In this document: positions 39,835 to 51,505 of the stretch, in pieces
Numbering within the stretch: the first letter of the stretch is position 1
How the letters are laid out: the number at the start of each line of letters is the position of its first letter
Assembly: GCA_029262775.1 (NCBI GenBank)
Contig: JAJCYR010000021.1
Span: forward strand, 1 to 64,000
Direction: 5' to 3'
Source of the DNA: Bacteroidota bacterium
GTDB lineage: Bacteria > Bacteroidota > Rhodothermia > Rhodothermales > UBA10348
Length of the DNA: 64,000 bases
Notes under the pieces: generated by a model
Told to the model about the DNA's origin: nothing
The model's input: the letters and a program-made list of their open reading frames with translations, nothing else
Database searches by the model: none
Translations under genes and position numbers: made by a program

Positions 39835-40932
39835 TTACAGCCGGAAAGCGTAGATCTGTTTCCCGGTAAGAGCGGTCACTGCGCGAGCAGCATCGGCTTC
39901 TGACTCGAGGCCGAGCCGGAATGTGCCCCCAGTACCCTCCCGGATGCGAAGAAGTTCGAGGTCTTTGATGTTGATGCCGCATTCGAAGAGCGTGCCGGTG
40001 ACCGCGACCAGCGCTCCCGGGCGGTCGTCGACCGACACAAATACATCGGCGAGCGGCGCCAGAAACCCCTTGCGCGCCTGGGGAATGCGGCTTCGGGTCT
40101 GGTGAGCAGACTGAAAAAATGTCTCCATGTTTTCAATCTTTCCTGATTTCAGGTGTTCAGCCATCAGCGAGAGCACCCGCTGAAACGCATGAAGCGCGGC
40201 GCGAGCCTCGGCGGCATTGAGCTGGAGAATATCCTGCCACATGTCGAAAGGGGAACTGGCAATCCGGGTCATGTCCCGGAATCCGCCAGCCGCCAGTTCC
40301 AATGCGGTGTCGTGCCTTTCGTCGGAGATTCCGAGGGTGTGCACGAGGGCGACTGCCAGCAGTTGTGGCAAGTGGCTCACGTGGGCAGCAATGGTGTCGT
40401 GTTCGTCGGCGCTGAGCTCAAGTATGCGGGCTCCGGTAGCCTCAATTACAGCGCGTACGGGGGCGTAACGCGCTTCCGCGATGGATCCCTCCATAGGTGT
40501 AACCACCCAGGTGGCATTCTCGAACAGAAGGGCATCGGCATAGCGCGCCCCCGTGTGCTCGGAGCCGGCCATGGGGTGCGACCCGACGAAGAGCACACCG
40601 CCCGGGAGGAACCGGCGGGCCGCATCCATCATGGGCTTTTTGACCGATGCCACATCCATGAGCGTGCTACCGGGTTCAAGCAGTGGAGCGAGCTGCTCGA
40701 CGAGTTCCACGCACGTCCGTACCGGCGCGGCAAGAACGACGAGTGTCGCCCCAGCGACCGCCTCCTCCAAACTCGCCGCGGTGCCTGTCAGGGCGCCGCG
40801 CTCGACGGCCTGGCGGAGGGCGTCGGGACGGTCGTGTCCAATCACGTGAGACATCGGGTCGCGGGACCGGAGGGCCAGTGCCAGGGAACTCCCAATGAGT
40901 CCGGTACCGATAACAGCGATCCGAGATGACAT
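39835..40932 (-). CDS. tyrA: Prephenate dehydrogenase with C-terminal ACT-like region
   Basis: RIAVIGTGLIGSSLALALRSR; GSHPMAGSEHTGARYADALLFENATWVVTP. Confidence 0.93.
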   Translation of the reverse strand: MSSRIAVIGTGLIGSSLALALRSRDPMSHVIGHDRPDALRQAVERGALTGTAASLEEAVAGATLVVLAAPVRTCVELVEQLAPLLEPGSTLMDVASVKKPMMDAARRFLPGGVLFVGSHPMAGSEHTGARYADALLFENATWVVTPMEGSIAEARYAPVRAVIEATGARILELSADEHDTIAAHVSHLPQLLAVALVHTLGISDERHDTALELAAGGFRDMTRIASSPFDMWQDILQLNAAEARAALHAFQRVLSLMAEHLKSGKIENMETFFQSAHQTRSRIPQARKGFLAPLADVFVSVDDRPGALVAVTGTLFECGINIKDLELLRIREGTGGTFRLGLESEADAARAVTALTGKQIYAFRL

Positions 40933-41121
40933 CAGAATGCGTGTAGGGGTCAGGTTTGAGGTAGGGAAGCGATCGACGGGTGGCGAGCGGCTGGTGGCAG
41001 GTGCCGGGTGGCAAGGTACATACGGCCCATGGAAATCACGTAAAGCCAATGGCGAGAGCCGGGGGGCGTTGTATCTTTGCGTGAATCTCCCTATCCGCAC
41101 ATACCATTTTCTGGTGCCTCC

Positions 41122-42330
41122 ATGCCACAACCCCCATTTTCAATCGATGACGCCTACCAGTTCGAATCCCTGCTCGGAGAAGAGGAGCGTCTGATCATGG
41201 AAACGGCGCGTGAATACGCGCAGACACAGCTTGAGCCACGTGCGCTCGAGGGCAATCAGGAAGGGATTTTCCATGACGAAATTCCGGCCGAACTCGGCGA
41301 GTTGGGCCTGCTCGGCGCCACCATTCCCGAAGCCTACGGAGGAGTAGATGCAAGTTATACGGCCTACGGACTCATTGCCCGCGAACTGGAGCGGGTCGAC
41401 TCTGGATACCGGTCGTTTGCCAGCGTCCAGTCTTCGCTCGTCATGCATCCCATCCATACCTTCGGTACGGAAGCAATGCGGCAGGAATATCTGCCTAAAC
41501 TGGCTACGGCGGAGCTGATCGGGTGCTTCGGCCTGACCGAGCCCGATCACGGCTCGGATCCCGGCTCCATGGTCACGAACGCCGTTCGGGGAGACGGGGG
41601 GTGGATACTCAATGGCGCCAAGATGTGGATCACGAATTCGCCGGTGGCCGACGTGGCTGTCGTCTGGGCCAAGGCGCACGAAGCGTCGGGGCAGAAGGGG
41701 GTCATACGAGGATTCCTGGTCGATGCGAAGGCCGAAGGGTATTCAGCTCCAGTGACCCATAACAAAATGTCCCTTCGGGCATCGCACACTGGGGAAATTG
41801 TCCTCGAAGACGTGTTTGTGCCGGATGACATGATGTTTCCAGACGTGACGGGACTCAAGGGGCCGTTTTCCTGTCTCAATAATGCCCGGTATGGTATTGT
41901 GTGGGGAGCGCTCGGCGCGGCCGAGAACTGCTATCAGCGTGCGCGGCAGTATGTCATGGAGCGCAAGCAGTTCGGTTATCCGCTCGCGGCGAATCAGCTG
42001 GTCCAGACGAAATTGGCCAACATGCTGACCGAAATCACACAGATGCAACTGCTGGCATGGCGGCTTGGACAGCTCAAGGACGAAGGCAGGGCGGCTCCGG
42101 CCATGGTCTCGCTCGCCAAACGGAACAACTGCGGCAAGGCGCTGGACATAGCCCGCGTTGCCCGGGACATGTTTGGCGGAAACGGCATTACAGGGGAGTA
42201 CCGGGTTATCCACCACATGGTGAATCTGGAAAGTGTCAACACGTACGAGGGTACGTACGACATACACGGCCTTATTCTGGGGCGCGAAATCACCGGTATT
42301 CAGAGTTTCACGCCCCGAGGGAACGACTGA
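41122..42330 (+). CDS. Acyl-CoA dehydrogenase, glutaryl-CoA-dehydrogenase-like
   Basis: [62 protein letters not shown]. Confidence 0.9.
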   Translation: MPQPPFSIDDAYQFESLLGEEERLIMETAREYAQTQLEPRALEGNQEGIFHDEIPAELGELGLLGATIPEAYGGVDASYTAYGLIARELERVDSGYRSFASVQSSLVMHPIHTFGTEAMRQEYLPKLATAELIGCFGLTEPDHGSDPGSMVTNAVRGDGGWILNGAKMWITNSPVADVAVVWAKAHEASGQKGVIRGFLVDAKAEGYSAPVTHNKMSLRASHTGEIVLEDVFVPDDMMFPDVTGLKGPFSCLNNARYGIVWGALGAAENCYQRARQYVMERKQFGYPLAANQLVQTKLANMLTEITQMQLLAWRLGQLKDEGRAAPAMVSLAKRNNCGKALDIARVARDMFGGNGITGEYRVIHHMVNLESVNTYEGTYDIHGLILGREITGIQSFTPRGND

Positions 42331-44270
42331 TGGAGCAGATGCTGGACACGATGCTCAGTGCCCGGGAGCGCATCCCGGTGGCTGTTCACGAGGAGCCGCT
42401 GGACGTTTCGCGTGCCGTGGCCCAGGAAATTGCGGACCTGATCCGAACGCGGAAGCAGCAGGGGCGCCACTGCGTGTTGGGTCTGGCGACAGGATCCACA
42501 CCGACCGGCGTCTATGCGGAACTGGTGCGATTGCATCGGGAAGAAGGGCTCTCATTCCAAAACGTGGTCACGTTCAATTTGGACGAATACTACCCGATGG
42601 ATGCCGAGGCGGAGCAGAGCTATCGCCGTTTCATGGACGACCACCTTTTTGACCACGTCGACATTCCAGCCGAGCAGATTCATATGCCGGATGGAACGAC
42701 CCCTCTGGATGAGGTAGCGGCCAGTTGTGTCGCATACGAGGACGCCATTCGGAAGGCAGGCGGGCTCGATTTCCAGCTGCTGGGCATTGGTCGCACGGGA
42801 CACGTCGGGTTCAATGAGCCTGGCTCCGGCAGGCACAGTGTCACGCGTCTGATCACGCTGGACAATGTCACCCGAACCGATGCCGCGGGGGATTTCTTCG
42901 GGAAGAACAATGTACCCCGACGCGCCATCACCATGGGCGTGGCGACCATTCTTGGTGCCCGTCGTGTGGTGCTCATGGCGCTCGGGGAAGGCAAGGCGCC
43001 TGTCGTGGCGCACGCCGTGGAGGGAAATATCAGTGACGTGATCGCTGCCTCCTTCCTGCAGGAGCATGCCAACGCGCAGGTGATCCTGGACCGGGCGGCC
43101 GCCGACCGGCTCACCCGGTATACCTGTCCCTGGGTGTTGGGTCCCGTTACCTGGGAGGATCGGCTCATCAGAAAAGCGGTCATCTGGTTGGCCCAGTGCG
43201 TGGATAAACCCATCCTCAAGCTGACCGACGAGGACTACAACGAGAACCACCTCCAGGATCTCCTGGCAGAATATGGGTCGGCATACGAGATCAACCTGCA
43301 CGTATTCCACGATCTGAACAGTACGATTACGGGGTGGCCCGGAGGGAAGCCAGCCTACCGGAAGCTGCCCGGTGACCGGAAATGGCCGGGGGATGACATT
43401 CATCCCAAACGCGTCCTGGTCTTTTCCCCGCACCCCGACGATGATGTGATTTCCATGGGCGGATGCCTGATGCGCCTGGCCGAGCAGGGGCATGAGGTGC
43501 ACGTGGCGTATCAGGTTTCGGGGGCACTGGCCGTGTTTGATGAGGATGCCGAACGCTTCCTGGAATTCGCATCGTCCTACAATGAGTTGTTCGACATTGC
43601 ACCGGACGTGTCCGGGGAGATCCGGCAGCGCATGGCCAGGTTCATGGCCGAAAAGCGCCCTGGGCAGCAGGACAGCGGCGAACTGCAACTGATCAAGCGG
43701 GAAATCCGGCGTGGAGAAGCCCGTGCGGCCGGTAAACACTGCGGGATTCCTGTAGATCGGCTGCATTTCCAGGACCTCCCATTCTACGATACGGGCACCG
43801 TGCGCAAGAATCCCCTGTCGGAGGATGACATTGACATAACCATGCGGCTTCTGGAACAGATGCGTCCGCATATGATTTTCGCCGCGGGAGATCTTTCTGA
43901 TCCTCACGGCACACACCGGGTGTGTCTTACGGCCATCTTCGAATCGCTGCGGCGTCTTGCGCCAAAAGACTGGTATGAGGACTGCGTGGTCTGGCTGTAC
44001 CGCGGCGCGTGGCAGGAGTGGGAGCCGGAGCGCATTGACATGTCGGTCCCGCTCAGTCCGGGTGAACTGGAGCGCAAGCGCATGGCCATTTTCAAGCACG
44101 AGTCCCAGAAGGACAAGGCCATGTTCCCGGGCTCGGATTCGCGGGAGTTCTGGGAACGGGCCGAGGATCGTAACCGTGCCACGGCGCGACTCTTCGACCG
44201 CCTGGGTTTGGCCGAGTATGAGGCCGTGGAGGCATTCGTGCGGTGGCGGGGTACGACGACGTCGTTGTAG
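42330..44270 (+). CDS. nagB: Fusion: glucosamine-6-phosphate deaminase (NagB-like) + PIG-L/LmbE deacetylase
   Basis: NagB: LGLATGSTPTGVYAELVRLH, TFNLDEYYPM, GIGRTGHVGFNEPGS; LmbE: VLVFSPHPDDDVISMGGCLMRLAEQGHEVHVAY. Confidence 0.92.
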   Translation: MEQMLDTMLSARERIPVAVHEEPLDVSRAVAQEIADLIRTRKQQGRHCVLGLATGSTPTGVYAELVRLHREEGLSFQNVVTFNLDEYYPMDAEAEQSYRRFMDDHLFDHVDIPAEQIHMPDGTTPLDEVAASCVAYEDAIRKAGGLDFQLLGIGRTGHVGFNEPGSGRHSVTRLITLDNVTRTDAAGDFFGKNNVPRRAITMGVATILGARRVVLMALGEGKAPVVAHAVEGNISDVIAASFLQEHANAQVILDRAAADRLTRYTCPWVLGPVTWEDRLIRKAVIWLAQCVDKPILKLTDEDYNENHLQDLLAEYGSAYEINLHVFHDLNSTITGWPGGKPAYRKLPGDRKWPGDDIHPKRVLVFSPHPDDDVISMGGCLMRLAEQGHEVHVAYQVSGALAVFDEDAERFLEFASSYNELFDIAPDVSGEIRQRMARFMAEKRPGQQDSGELQLIKREIRRGEARAAGKHCGIPVDRLHFQDLPFYDTGTVRKNPLSEDDIDITMRLLEQMRPHMIFAAGDLSDPHGTHRVCLTAIFESLRRLAPKDWYEDCVVWLYRGAWQEWEPERIDMSVPLSPGELERKRMAIFKHESQKDKAMFPGSDSREFWERAEDRNRATARLFDRLGLAEYEAVEAFVRWRGTTTSL

Positions 44271-44325
44271 AAGGGCAACCTTTGATCGGCGGCGTTCGTA
44301 CCTTTGGGAAAAGCCGAGTTACGTC

Positions 44326-44637
44326 ATGTTTTTCCCCATCGCCATCGTTGGCATCGTCTTCGGGTCCGCTCTCATCTTCACAAAATTGATTATCGATTAC
44401 AAGCGTGCGGCAGCCCGGAATGCGCCCTCGACCGACAAGTCGCTGAGCACCAGTGAGCTCCGGAATATGATCGATGCGGCCGTCGAGGAAGCCAGTGCCC
44501 CGCTGCTCGAGCGATTGGAGCGGCTTGAAATGCGTAGCGGCAAAACAATGGGTCGGGCCAGCGATGAGCAGGATGCGTACAGTTTGCCTCTGGACGAGGT
44601 ATCGCACCAGACAGAAGTTCGGCGTCGCACGCGGTGA
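44326..44637 (+). CDS. Small membrane protein, N-terminal TM plus coiled-coil (uncharacterised)
   Basis: MFFPIAIVGIVFGSALIFTKLIIDYKRAAARN...PLLERLERLE; 4-nt overlap with rsgA. Confidence 0.6.
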   Translation: MFFPIAIVGIVFGSALIFTKLIIDYKRAAARNAPSTDKSLSTSELRNMIDAAVEEASAPLLERLERLEMRSGKTMGRASDEQDAYSLPLDEVSHQTEVRRRTR

Positions 44638-45596
44638 GGGGGCTCGTTATCCGGTCAACTGGCAGTTGGTATGAAGTACAGACGGACCGGGGTGCCATGT
44701 CCTGTACATTACCGGGACGGTTTCGGAGGCAGACGGCGGTTGCCACGAATCCGGTGGTGATCGGGGATGTGGTGGAGTTGGAATTGGGGGAGGAGGACGG
44801 AAGCGGGCAAATTGTGGAGATCGCCCCTCGCCGGAACAAGTTGTCGCGGCGGGCGGCCGGAAGGCGGGTGGGCGTGGAGCACGTTATCATGGCCAATATT
44901 GACATGGCCTGGATTGTGCAGAGCGTTCAGAAGCCCAAATTCAACGGCGGTCTTGTGGATCGTTTTCTGGTCATGGCCTCGGTCTATGACATTCCGGCGG
45001 GCATTATCATCAATAAAGCCGATCTGATCGACGAGCGATCGGCCGATGCCATGGATTTCTGGTCGGGTCTGTATGAGGATCTCGGATACCCCGTGGTGTT
45101 CACAAGCGCTACGACACCGGACGGCGCGGCGCAGCTGCGGTCCGAGCTTGCTGGAGGCATGCACGTTTTTGTAGGGGCATCGGGCGTGGGGAAGTCCTCC
45201 CTGGTGAATCTGCTCATTCCGGGCGCCGATCAACGGACCTCACATGTGTCGGAGCGGACGCGCAAGGGTCGGCATACGACGACGTTTGCCGAGCTCATCC
45301 GGATTCCCGGCGGGGGGTGGCTGGCCGATACACCGGGCCTGCGCGAGTTCGGATTGGTGGGGCTGGAGCCGCCAGCTCTTGGGCATCACTTTCCGGAGAT
45401 GGCGCGCGTTCTTCCGGAATGTCGTTTTCCGAACTGCACGCACGATCACGAACCGGGATGCGGCGTGAAGGAGCGGGTGCACGAATTCCTGGTCGGGTCG
45501 GATGTCGTCGACGCAGTCATCAGCGCCGAGCGCTACGAAAGCTATCTGAGCATGCTCGCGGCCGTTCGCCTGGGCGATGCCGATACGGGTCGGTAG
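44634..45596 (+). CDS. rsgA: Ribosome small-subunit-dependent GTPase RsgA (GTG start)
   Basis: GASGVGKSSLVNLLIPG; zinc motif CRFPNCTHDHEPGC. Confidence 0.97.
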   Translation: MRGLVIRSTGSWYEVQTDRGAMSCTLPGRFRRQTAVATNPVVIGDVVELELGEEDGSGQIVEIAPRRNKLSRRAAGRRVGVEHVIMANIDMAWIVQSVQKPKFNGGLVDRFLVMASVYDIPAGIIINKADLIDERSADAMDFWSGLYEDLGYPVVFTSATTPDGAAQLRSELAGGMHVFVGASGVGKSSLVNLLIPGADQRTSHVSERTRKGRHTTTFAELIRIPGGGWLADTPGLREFGLVGLEPPALGHHFPEMARVLPECRFPNCTHDHEPGCGVKERVHEFLVGSDVVDAVISAERYESYLSMLAAVRLGDADTGR

Positions 45597-45611
45597 GGGC
45601 GCGAGACGGGC

Positions 45612-48221
45612 CTACTTTTTCGGCGCGCCCTTCTTTTTGGCTGCTGGCTTCTTTTTGGCTGTGGTTTTCTTTTTCGGAGCTTTTTTGGTCGCCGCCTTGC
45701 TGTCAATGAGTGCGACCGCTTCGTCAAACGTGAGCGATTCGACCGGCGTGTCCTTCGGAAGCGATGCATTGGTTCGCTGGTGCTTCACATACGGGCCGTA
45801 GCGCCCCTCGAAGATCTCAAGAGGATCACCCGTCTCGGGGTGGTCGCCCAGGCTGCGGAGCGGTTTGTTCTTGGCCTCTTTCTTCGCGATCAGTTCCATG
45901 GCGCGGTCGTAATCGACGGTCAGGACATCGTCCGTCTTGGTAAGCGATGCAAACGTGCGATTGTGCTGCACGTACGGGCCATAGCGGCCAATGTGCGCCT
46001 GGATGGTTGCGCCGGTGTCCGGGTGCTGGCCCAGCTCGCGGGGCAGCTCCAGAAGCCGCTGCGCGGCGTCCAGGTCAATCGCCGATGGATCCATGTTCCG
46101 AGGCACGGAAATGCGTTTGGGTTTTCCTTCCTGCTCATCATCGCCCAGCTGCACATAGTGCCCGTAGGGCCCTTTCTTTACAAAGACGGGCAGGTCGAGC
46201 ACGCTGTGTATGCCGAGTACCTCGGCGCCCTTCTGCTTTTCGTCGATGAAGTGTTGCAGTGCCTCCCGCGTGAGGTCGCCCGGAGCCACTTCCGGGGGAA
46301 TGGAGGCGACTACGCGCTTACCGTCCACCTCCTGTTCTACGTACGGACCGTACTTGCCGACACGTACGACGAAGGGATCCCACTTTGCGAATTGAATGCC
46401 CGACACTTCCCGTGCATCGATACTGTCGAGGCCTTTTTCGACCATGGATTCGAGGCCGTTCTCGCCGACGTACAGACTGGTCAGGTAGGGCACGGATTCC
46501 CGCCGGCCACCCGCAATATCGTCCAGTATCTGCTCCATTTCGGCTGTAAAACCAGTGTCTACGTATGGCCCGAATTGCTGTTCGAGCAGGTTGGTCGTGG
46601 CAAAAGCGGTGAATGTCGGGACGAGTTGGTTTCCATTTCGCTGCACATATCCGCGACGAACAATAGTATCCATGATAGATGCATACGTGGACGGCCTGCC
46701 AATACCCTCTTCTTCCAGCAGCTTGATGAGGCTGGCTTCGGTGAACCGGGCGGGCGGCCGTGTTTCATGTCCTTTCGCCTCGAGCTTTCGGACCGGTAGT
46801 TCTGCGTTCCTGGTCAATGGCGGCAGGGGAGCTTCCCGGTTTTCGAGCGCAGCCTCCGGGTCGTCCGATCCCTCGACATAGGCCCGGAAGAAGCCCGGGA
46901 ATATGACCTCCCTTCCACTGGCGCGGAAACGGGCCGTGCCACGCGACGTGTCGGCCTCAAGGTGAACGGTCGTCTGGCGGATCACCGCTTCAGCCATCTG
47001 CGACGCAACGGTGCGTTTCCAGATCAGGTCATAGACGTCACGTTCCGGGCCGGAAAGCCCCAATTCCTGCGCCGTTTTCATGGCCGTTCCGGCCGGTCGA
47101 ATGGCCTCGTGGGCCTCCTGGGCATTGCGGACCTTGTTGGTAAACTGCCGGGGAGCTTCCGAGAGGTATTCTTTGCCGTAACGCGCTTCGACCGATCGCC
47201 GGCTGGCTTCAATAGCCTCCGATGAAAGTGCCGTGGAGTCGGTTCGCATGTAGGTAATGAGGCCGTTCTCGTAGAGTTTCTGGGCGACCCGCATGGTGTC
47301 ACGCGCCGAGAGACGAAGCTTTCGGCTCGCCTCCTGCTGCAGGGACGAGGTGATGAACGGGGCATACGGATTTCGTTTGCTCGTCCGCTCGTCGATATTG
47401 ACCACCTTGAGGGCCACCCCCCGGAGTTCCTTCTGAAGCGCCGTTGCGGTGTCTTCCTTGAGAATGACCACATCTTTTCCGTCGACGAGGTTGTCGGCAA
47501 GGCGCCCCGTGTTGTCGTCAAAATTGCGTCCCGTGGCCAGTGGAACGTCCGACAAATGCGTGAGCGTACTGTCAAACGAGTCCGTGCCGGCCTGGAGTGT
47601 GGCAAGCAGATCCCAATAGGAGGCTGGCACAAACAGGATACGCTCTCTCTCACGTACCACGAGCAGCCGGACGGCGACGCTCTGAACCCGTCCCGCGCTG
47701 AGTTTTGGAGCAATTTTTTTCCACAGCAGGGGAGAAATGCTGTACCCCACGAGGCGGTCCAGCACGCGCCGCGTCTCCTGCGCATCGACCAGATTGCGGT
47801 CCATGTCCCGGGTTTCATCGAGTGCACCCAGAATGGCTTCTTTTGTAATCTCGTGGAAGACCATGCGCCGCACAGGGATACTCGGATTGAGCACCTCGAG
47901 GAGGTGCCAGCCAATGGATTCTCCCTCGCGGTCTTCGTCCGTTGCGATAAAGAGCTCCTCCGCATCCTTGAGCGCGTCCTTGAGCATCTTGACCACTTTC
48001 TTCTTGTCCGATGGCACGATGTACACGGGTTCGAATCCCGAACCCACGTTCACGCCCAGACGCGCCCAGGATTCTTTTTTATACTTCTCCGGAATCTCGG
48101 CGGCCGATCCGGGCAGGTCACGGATATGCCCCATACTGGCTTCGACCCGATACGAGTCGGGAAGGAATTTCCGGATGGTGCGGGCCTTGGTAGGCGACTC
48201 AACTACTACGAGTCGGTTCAT
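45612..48221 (-). CDS. topA: DNA topoisomerase I with C-terminal repeat domains and Lys-rich tail
   Basis: [31 protein letters not shown]; repeated GRYGPYV modules; [20 protein letters not shown]. Confidence 0.98.
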   Translation of the reverse strand: MNRLVVVESPTKARTIRKFLPDSYRVEASMGHIRDLPGSAAEIPEKYKKESWARLGVNVGSGFEPVYIVPSDKKKVVKMLKDALKDAEELFIATDEDREGESIGWHLLEVLNPSIPVRRMVFHEITKEAILGALDETRDMDRNLVDAQETRRVLDRLVGYSISPLLWKKIAPKLSAGRVQSVAVRLLVVRERERILFVPASYWDLLATLQAGTDSFDSTLTHLSDVPLATGRNFDDNTGRLADNLVDGKDVVILKEDTATALQKELRGVALKVVNIDERTSKRNPYAPFITSSLQQEASRKLRLSARDTMRVAQKLYENGLITYMRTDSTALSSEAIEASRRSVEARYGKEYLSEAPRQFTNKVRNAQEAHEAIRPAGTAMKTAQELGLSGPERDVYDLIWKRTVASQMAEAVIRQTTVHLEADTSRGTARFRASGREVIFPGFFRAYVEGSDDPEAALENREAPLPPLTRNAELPVRKLEAKGHETRPPARFTEASLIKLLEEEGIGRPSTYASIMDTIVRRGYVQRNGNQLVPTFTAFATTNLLEQQFGPYVDTGFTAEMEQILDDIAGGRRESVPYLTSLYVGENGLESMVEKGLDSIDAREVSGIQFAKWDPFVVRVGKYGPYVEQEVDGKRVVASIPPEVAPGDLTREALQHFIDEKQKGAEVLGIHSVLDLPVFVKKGPYGHYVQLGDDEQEGKPKRISVPRNMDPSAIDLDAAQRLLELPRELGQHPDTGATIQAHIGRYGPYVQHNRTFASLTKTDDVLTVDYDRAMELIAKKEAKNKPLRSLGDHPETGDPLEIFEGRYGPYVKHQRTNASLPKDTPVESLTFDEAVALIDSKAATKKAPKKKTTAKKKPAAKKKGAPKK

Positions 48222-48447
48222 TCGTACGTACGGTAAGAGAGATGTCATTCATGAATGGGCACTCTCACGCCGCCGGAGGGGGTCTCGTTCCGCGCAGCCT
48301 TCGAGGGTGCCGTGTGGCGCAGGTTGCCACATTTTTCTGGAAGGGCTTTCGGTGATTAATGATTTCTTGGTTCTGGCGACCTTCAGCCGCGGGCTCCCAC
48401 TGTATATATTACGTGGATTGAAATTTTTCCAATTGACAGCAAACGAC

Positions 48448-51087
48448 ATGAGCGACGCACCGGACAAAATGGTATACCACTTCGGTGGTTCACGCACAGA
48501 TGGCGACAAGAGCCTCAAGGCACTTCTGGGCGGAAAGGGAGCAAACCTGGCGGAAATGAGCTCAATCGGCCTTCCGGTGCCTCCCGGCTTTACCATCAGC
48601 ACGGAGGCATGCAAGTTCTATAGCGACAATCACCACGAGTGGCCTGACGGACTGGATGCCCAGGTAGCCACGGGCGTAAAGCACATCGAAGAGGCCATGA
48701 GTGCCGGATTCGGGGACGCACGGCGGCCTCTGCTCGTTTCCGTGCGTTCGGGGGCGGCCGTTTCCATGCCGGGCATGATGGATACGGTACTCAACCTCGG
48801 CCTCAACGATGAGGCCGTGGAGGGACTGGCGAAGCATACTGGCAATCCGCGGTTTGCCTACGATGCCTACCGGCGCTTCATTGACATGTTTGGTGATGTG
48901 GTCATGGGTGTCGGGCACCAGCACTTTGAACAGGCCATTGAGAAGCTGAAGGAAGAGCGTGGGGTGAAAAACGATGTCGACCTCTCGACCGATGACCTCA
49001 TGCTGCTGGTGGATCGATACAAAGCCATTTACCGCAAGCACACCGGGTTCATGTTTCCGGATGACCCGCGCGTGCAGTTGAAACTGTCCATCAATGCCGT
49101 GTTCGGATCGTGGGACAGTGATCGCGCGGTCAAGTATCGGTCCATCAACAAAATCCAGGGGCTGGTGGGAACGGCTGTAAACGTGCAGGCGATGGTCTTT
49201 GGCAACATGGGCCAGAATTCAGGCACCGGCGTGCTGTTCACGCGGAACCCGTCGACGGGTGAGAATAAGCTCTACGGCGAGTTCCTGGTCAACGCCCAGG
49301 GCGAAGACGTGGTAGCCGGGATCCGGACGCCGGAAGACATTTCCCAGATGGCCAGCGAGTTTCCTGCCGCCTATAAACAACTCGTGCAGGTTACTCACAG
49401 GCTCGAAGCCCACTACCGGAATATGCAGGATATCGAGTTCACCGTCCAGGACGGTGAACTGTTCATTCTCCAGACCAGAAACGGAAAAAGGACTGGTACG
49501 GCGGCTGTAAAGATTGCTGTCGATCTGGTAGATGAGAAGGTGGTGTCGACGACCGATGCCGTACGCGACCTTGTGGAACCCGGGCATCTGGATCAGCTGC
49601 TGCATCCAGGGTTCAAAGATCCGAACGCCTACAGGGAGTCGGTTATTGCAAAAGGGCTTCCTGCATCGCCCGGAGCCGCAGTCGGTAAGGTGGTTTTCTC
49701 GGCCGAAGCCGCTGAAGTCGCGGCAGAAAAGGGGGAGGATGTCCTTCTGGTCCGTATTGAGACGAGTCCCGAGGACGTCGGCGGTATGAACGCGGCCAAA
49801 GGAATTCTGACCTCCCGCGGTGGCATGACCTCGCACGCGGCTGTCGTGGCGCGTGGCTGGGGCAAGCCGTGCGTTGCGGGCTGTGATGAGATTGTGATCA
49901 ATTACAAGGCCCAAAACTTCACCAACGGCGAAGTTACTGTCAAAGAGGGTGATTGGTTATCTATCAACGGCACGACAGGTGAGATTGTGCTTGGGGCCCA
50001 GGAACTGGTGGAGCCCAAGCTCACGGGTGACTTTGCCCGGTTCATGAAATGGGTCGATGCCGAGCGGACCATGAAGGTTCGCACCAATGCAGATTCGCCG
50101 GCCGATGCGGCGAAGGCCCTTGAGTTTGGTGCGGAGGGCATTGGCTTGTGTCGCACGGAGCACATGTTCTTCGAAGGTGAGCGGATTGACCGTGTTCGCG
50201 AGATGATTCTGGCCGAAACCGAAGAGGAGCGCCGCGCGGCGCTGGGCAAACTGTTGCCGTTCCAGAAGGAAGATTTCATTGGCATATTCCGGGTCATGGC
50301 CGGCAAGCCGGTGACCGTACGTCTGCTCGACCCACCACTTCATGAGTTCCTCCCGCATGGCGACGAGGAAGCGCAGGAAATGGCTCAAAAAATGGGTGTG
50401 TCGCTCGACGTCGTAAAGGCAAAAATTGCATTCCTGGCCGAATTCAATCCCATGTTGGGACACCGCGGTTGCCGGCTGGGGATTACGTACCCGGAAATCA
50501 CAGAAATGCAGACACGGGCCATTCTGGAAGCTGCCGTGGAGCTCGATCAGGAGGGCGTGAGCGTACTGCCGGAAATCATGGTGCCCCTGATTGGTACGGT
50601 CGAGGAGTTTGCCAATCAGAAAGCGGTGATCACGAGGACGGCAGACGACGTATTCGGCGAGAAGGGTCATACGGTGGCCTACCTGGTCGGAACCATGATC
50701 GAGATTCCACGGGCGGCCCTGACAGCCCACGAAATTGCGGTGGAGGCAGAGTTCTTCTCCTTCGGAACGAATGATCTCACGCAGATGACGTTCGGGTACT
50801 CCCGTGATGACGCGGGTAAGTTCCTGCCGACGTACGTGGATCGTAAGATCCTCCCGGAAGATCCGTTCCAGTCACTCGATGTGTCGGGCGTTGGACAGCT
50901 CGTTCAGATGGGCACGGAACGGGGTCGCGAGGGCCGTCCCGGTCTGAAGGTGGGCATCTGCGGTGAACACGGCGGAGATCCCCGCTCGGTTCATTTCTGT
51001 CATGCTGTTGGTATGGACTATGTCTCCTGCTCCCCATTCCGGGTGCCCATTGCCCGGCTCGCTGCCGCACAGGCTGCCCTTTCGTGA
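48448..51087 (+). CDS. ppdK: Pyruvate, phosphate dikinase
   Basis: [90 protein letters not shown]. Confidence 0.99.
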   Translation: MSDAPDKMVYHFGGSRTDGDKSLKALLGGKGANLAEMSSIGLPVPPGFTISTEACKFYSDNHHEWPDGLDAQVATGVKHIEEAMSAGFGDARRPLLVSVRSGAAVSMPGMMDTVLNLGLNDEAVEGLAKHTGNPRFAYDAYRRFIDMFGDVVMGVGHQHFEQAIEKLKEERGVKNDVDLSTDDLMLLVDRYKAIYRKHTGFMFPDDPRVQLKLSINAVFGSWDSDRAVKYRSINKIQGLVGTAVNVQAMVFGNMGQNSGTGVLFTRNPSTGENKLYGEFLVNAQGEDVVAGIRTPEDISQMASEFPAAYKQLVQVTHRLEAHYRNMQDIEFTVQDGELFILQTRNGKRTGTAAVKIAVDLVDEKVVSTTDAVRDLVEPGHLDQLLHPGFKDPNAYRESVIAKGLPASPGAAVGKVVFSAEAAEVAAEKGEDVLLVRIETSPEDVGGMNAAKGILTSRGGMTSHAAVVARGWGKPCVAGCDEIVINYKAQNFTNGEVTVKEGDWLSINGTTGEIVLGAQELVEPKLTGDFARFMKWVDAERTMKVRTNADSPADAAKALEFGAEGIGLCRTEHMFFEGERIDRVREMILAETEEERRAALGKLLPFQKEDFIGIFRVMAGKPVTVRLLDPPLHEFLPHGDEEAQEMAQKMGVSLDVVKAKIAFLAEFNPMLGHRGCRLGITYPEITEMQTRAILEAAVELDQEGVSVLPEIMVPLIGTVEEFANQKAVITRTADDVFGEKGHTVAYLVGTMIEIPRAALTAHEIAVEAEFFSFGTNDLTQMTFGYSRDDAGKFLPTYVDRKILPEDPFQSLDVSGVGQLVQMGTERGREGRPGLKVGICGEHGGDPRSVHFCHAVGMDYVSCSPFRVPIARLAAAQAALS

Positions 51088-51098
51088 AGTACGCAACC

Positions 51099-51131
51099 GG
51101 CCGCGCCGTGGTGAAACACCACGGCGCGGCC
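51099..51131. terminator. Perfect 15-bp-stem, AAA-loop hairpin downstream of ppdK
   Basis: GGCCGCGCCGTGGTG-AAA-CACCACGGCGCGGCC; starts 11 nt after the stop codon; no strong U-tract. Confidence 0.65.
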
Positions 51132-51175
51132 GCCGTCTACGTTCTGAGTATCATCATAGAGGGCACAGAACAACC

Positions 51176-51505
51176 ATGACCGACAAAAGCAGAAGTGACG
51201 CATTCGAAGTCGCCTTCGCTGCATTCCAGAAACTGTCTACCGAAGAGAAGGCCACCTTCCTCGTCGAAACGGTAGTGGGAACGGTGGTAACGGGTCTGGA
51301 GGAAGCCTCAGAGGCCGTTGCAGAGGCTGTCCGCCGCGCAGCGGAGTCGTGTTCTGCACAGAGTGCGGACGCGTCCGGTGAGGAAAAAAAGGCCGGCGGC
51401 AAGGAGACCCGCGGAGAGGCGGCCGGCGGCGAGGCCGCATCGTCGGGAGAGAAAACCGGACAGGACGAAGCCGGACAGGACGATCGCGAAAGCAGTTCGT
51501 CCTGA
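51176..51505 (+). CDS. Hypothetical protein, low-complexity acidic/Ala-rich C-terminus
   Basis: Open frame 110 codons; TGATGG overlap with downstream ORF. Confidence 0.5.
   Translation: MTDKSRSDAFEVAFAAFQKLSTEEKATFLVETVVGTVVTGLEEASEAVAEAVRRAAESCSAQSADASGEEKKAGGKETRGEAAGGEAASSGEKTGQDEAGQDDRESSSS

Noticed and set aside
42552-44099. 515-aa minus-strand ORF
   Set aside because: Antisense to the nagB fusion; shadow frame.
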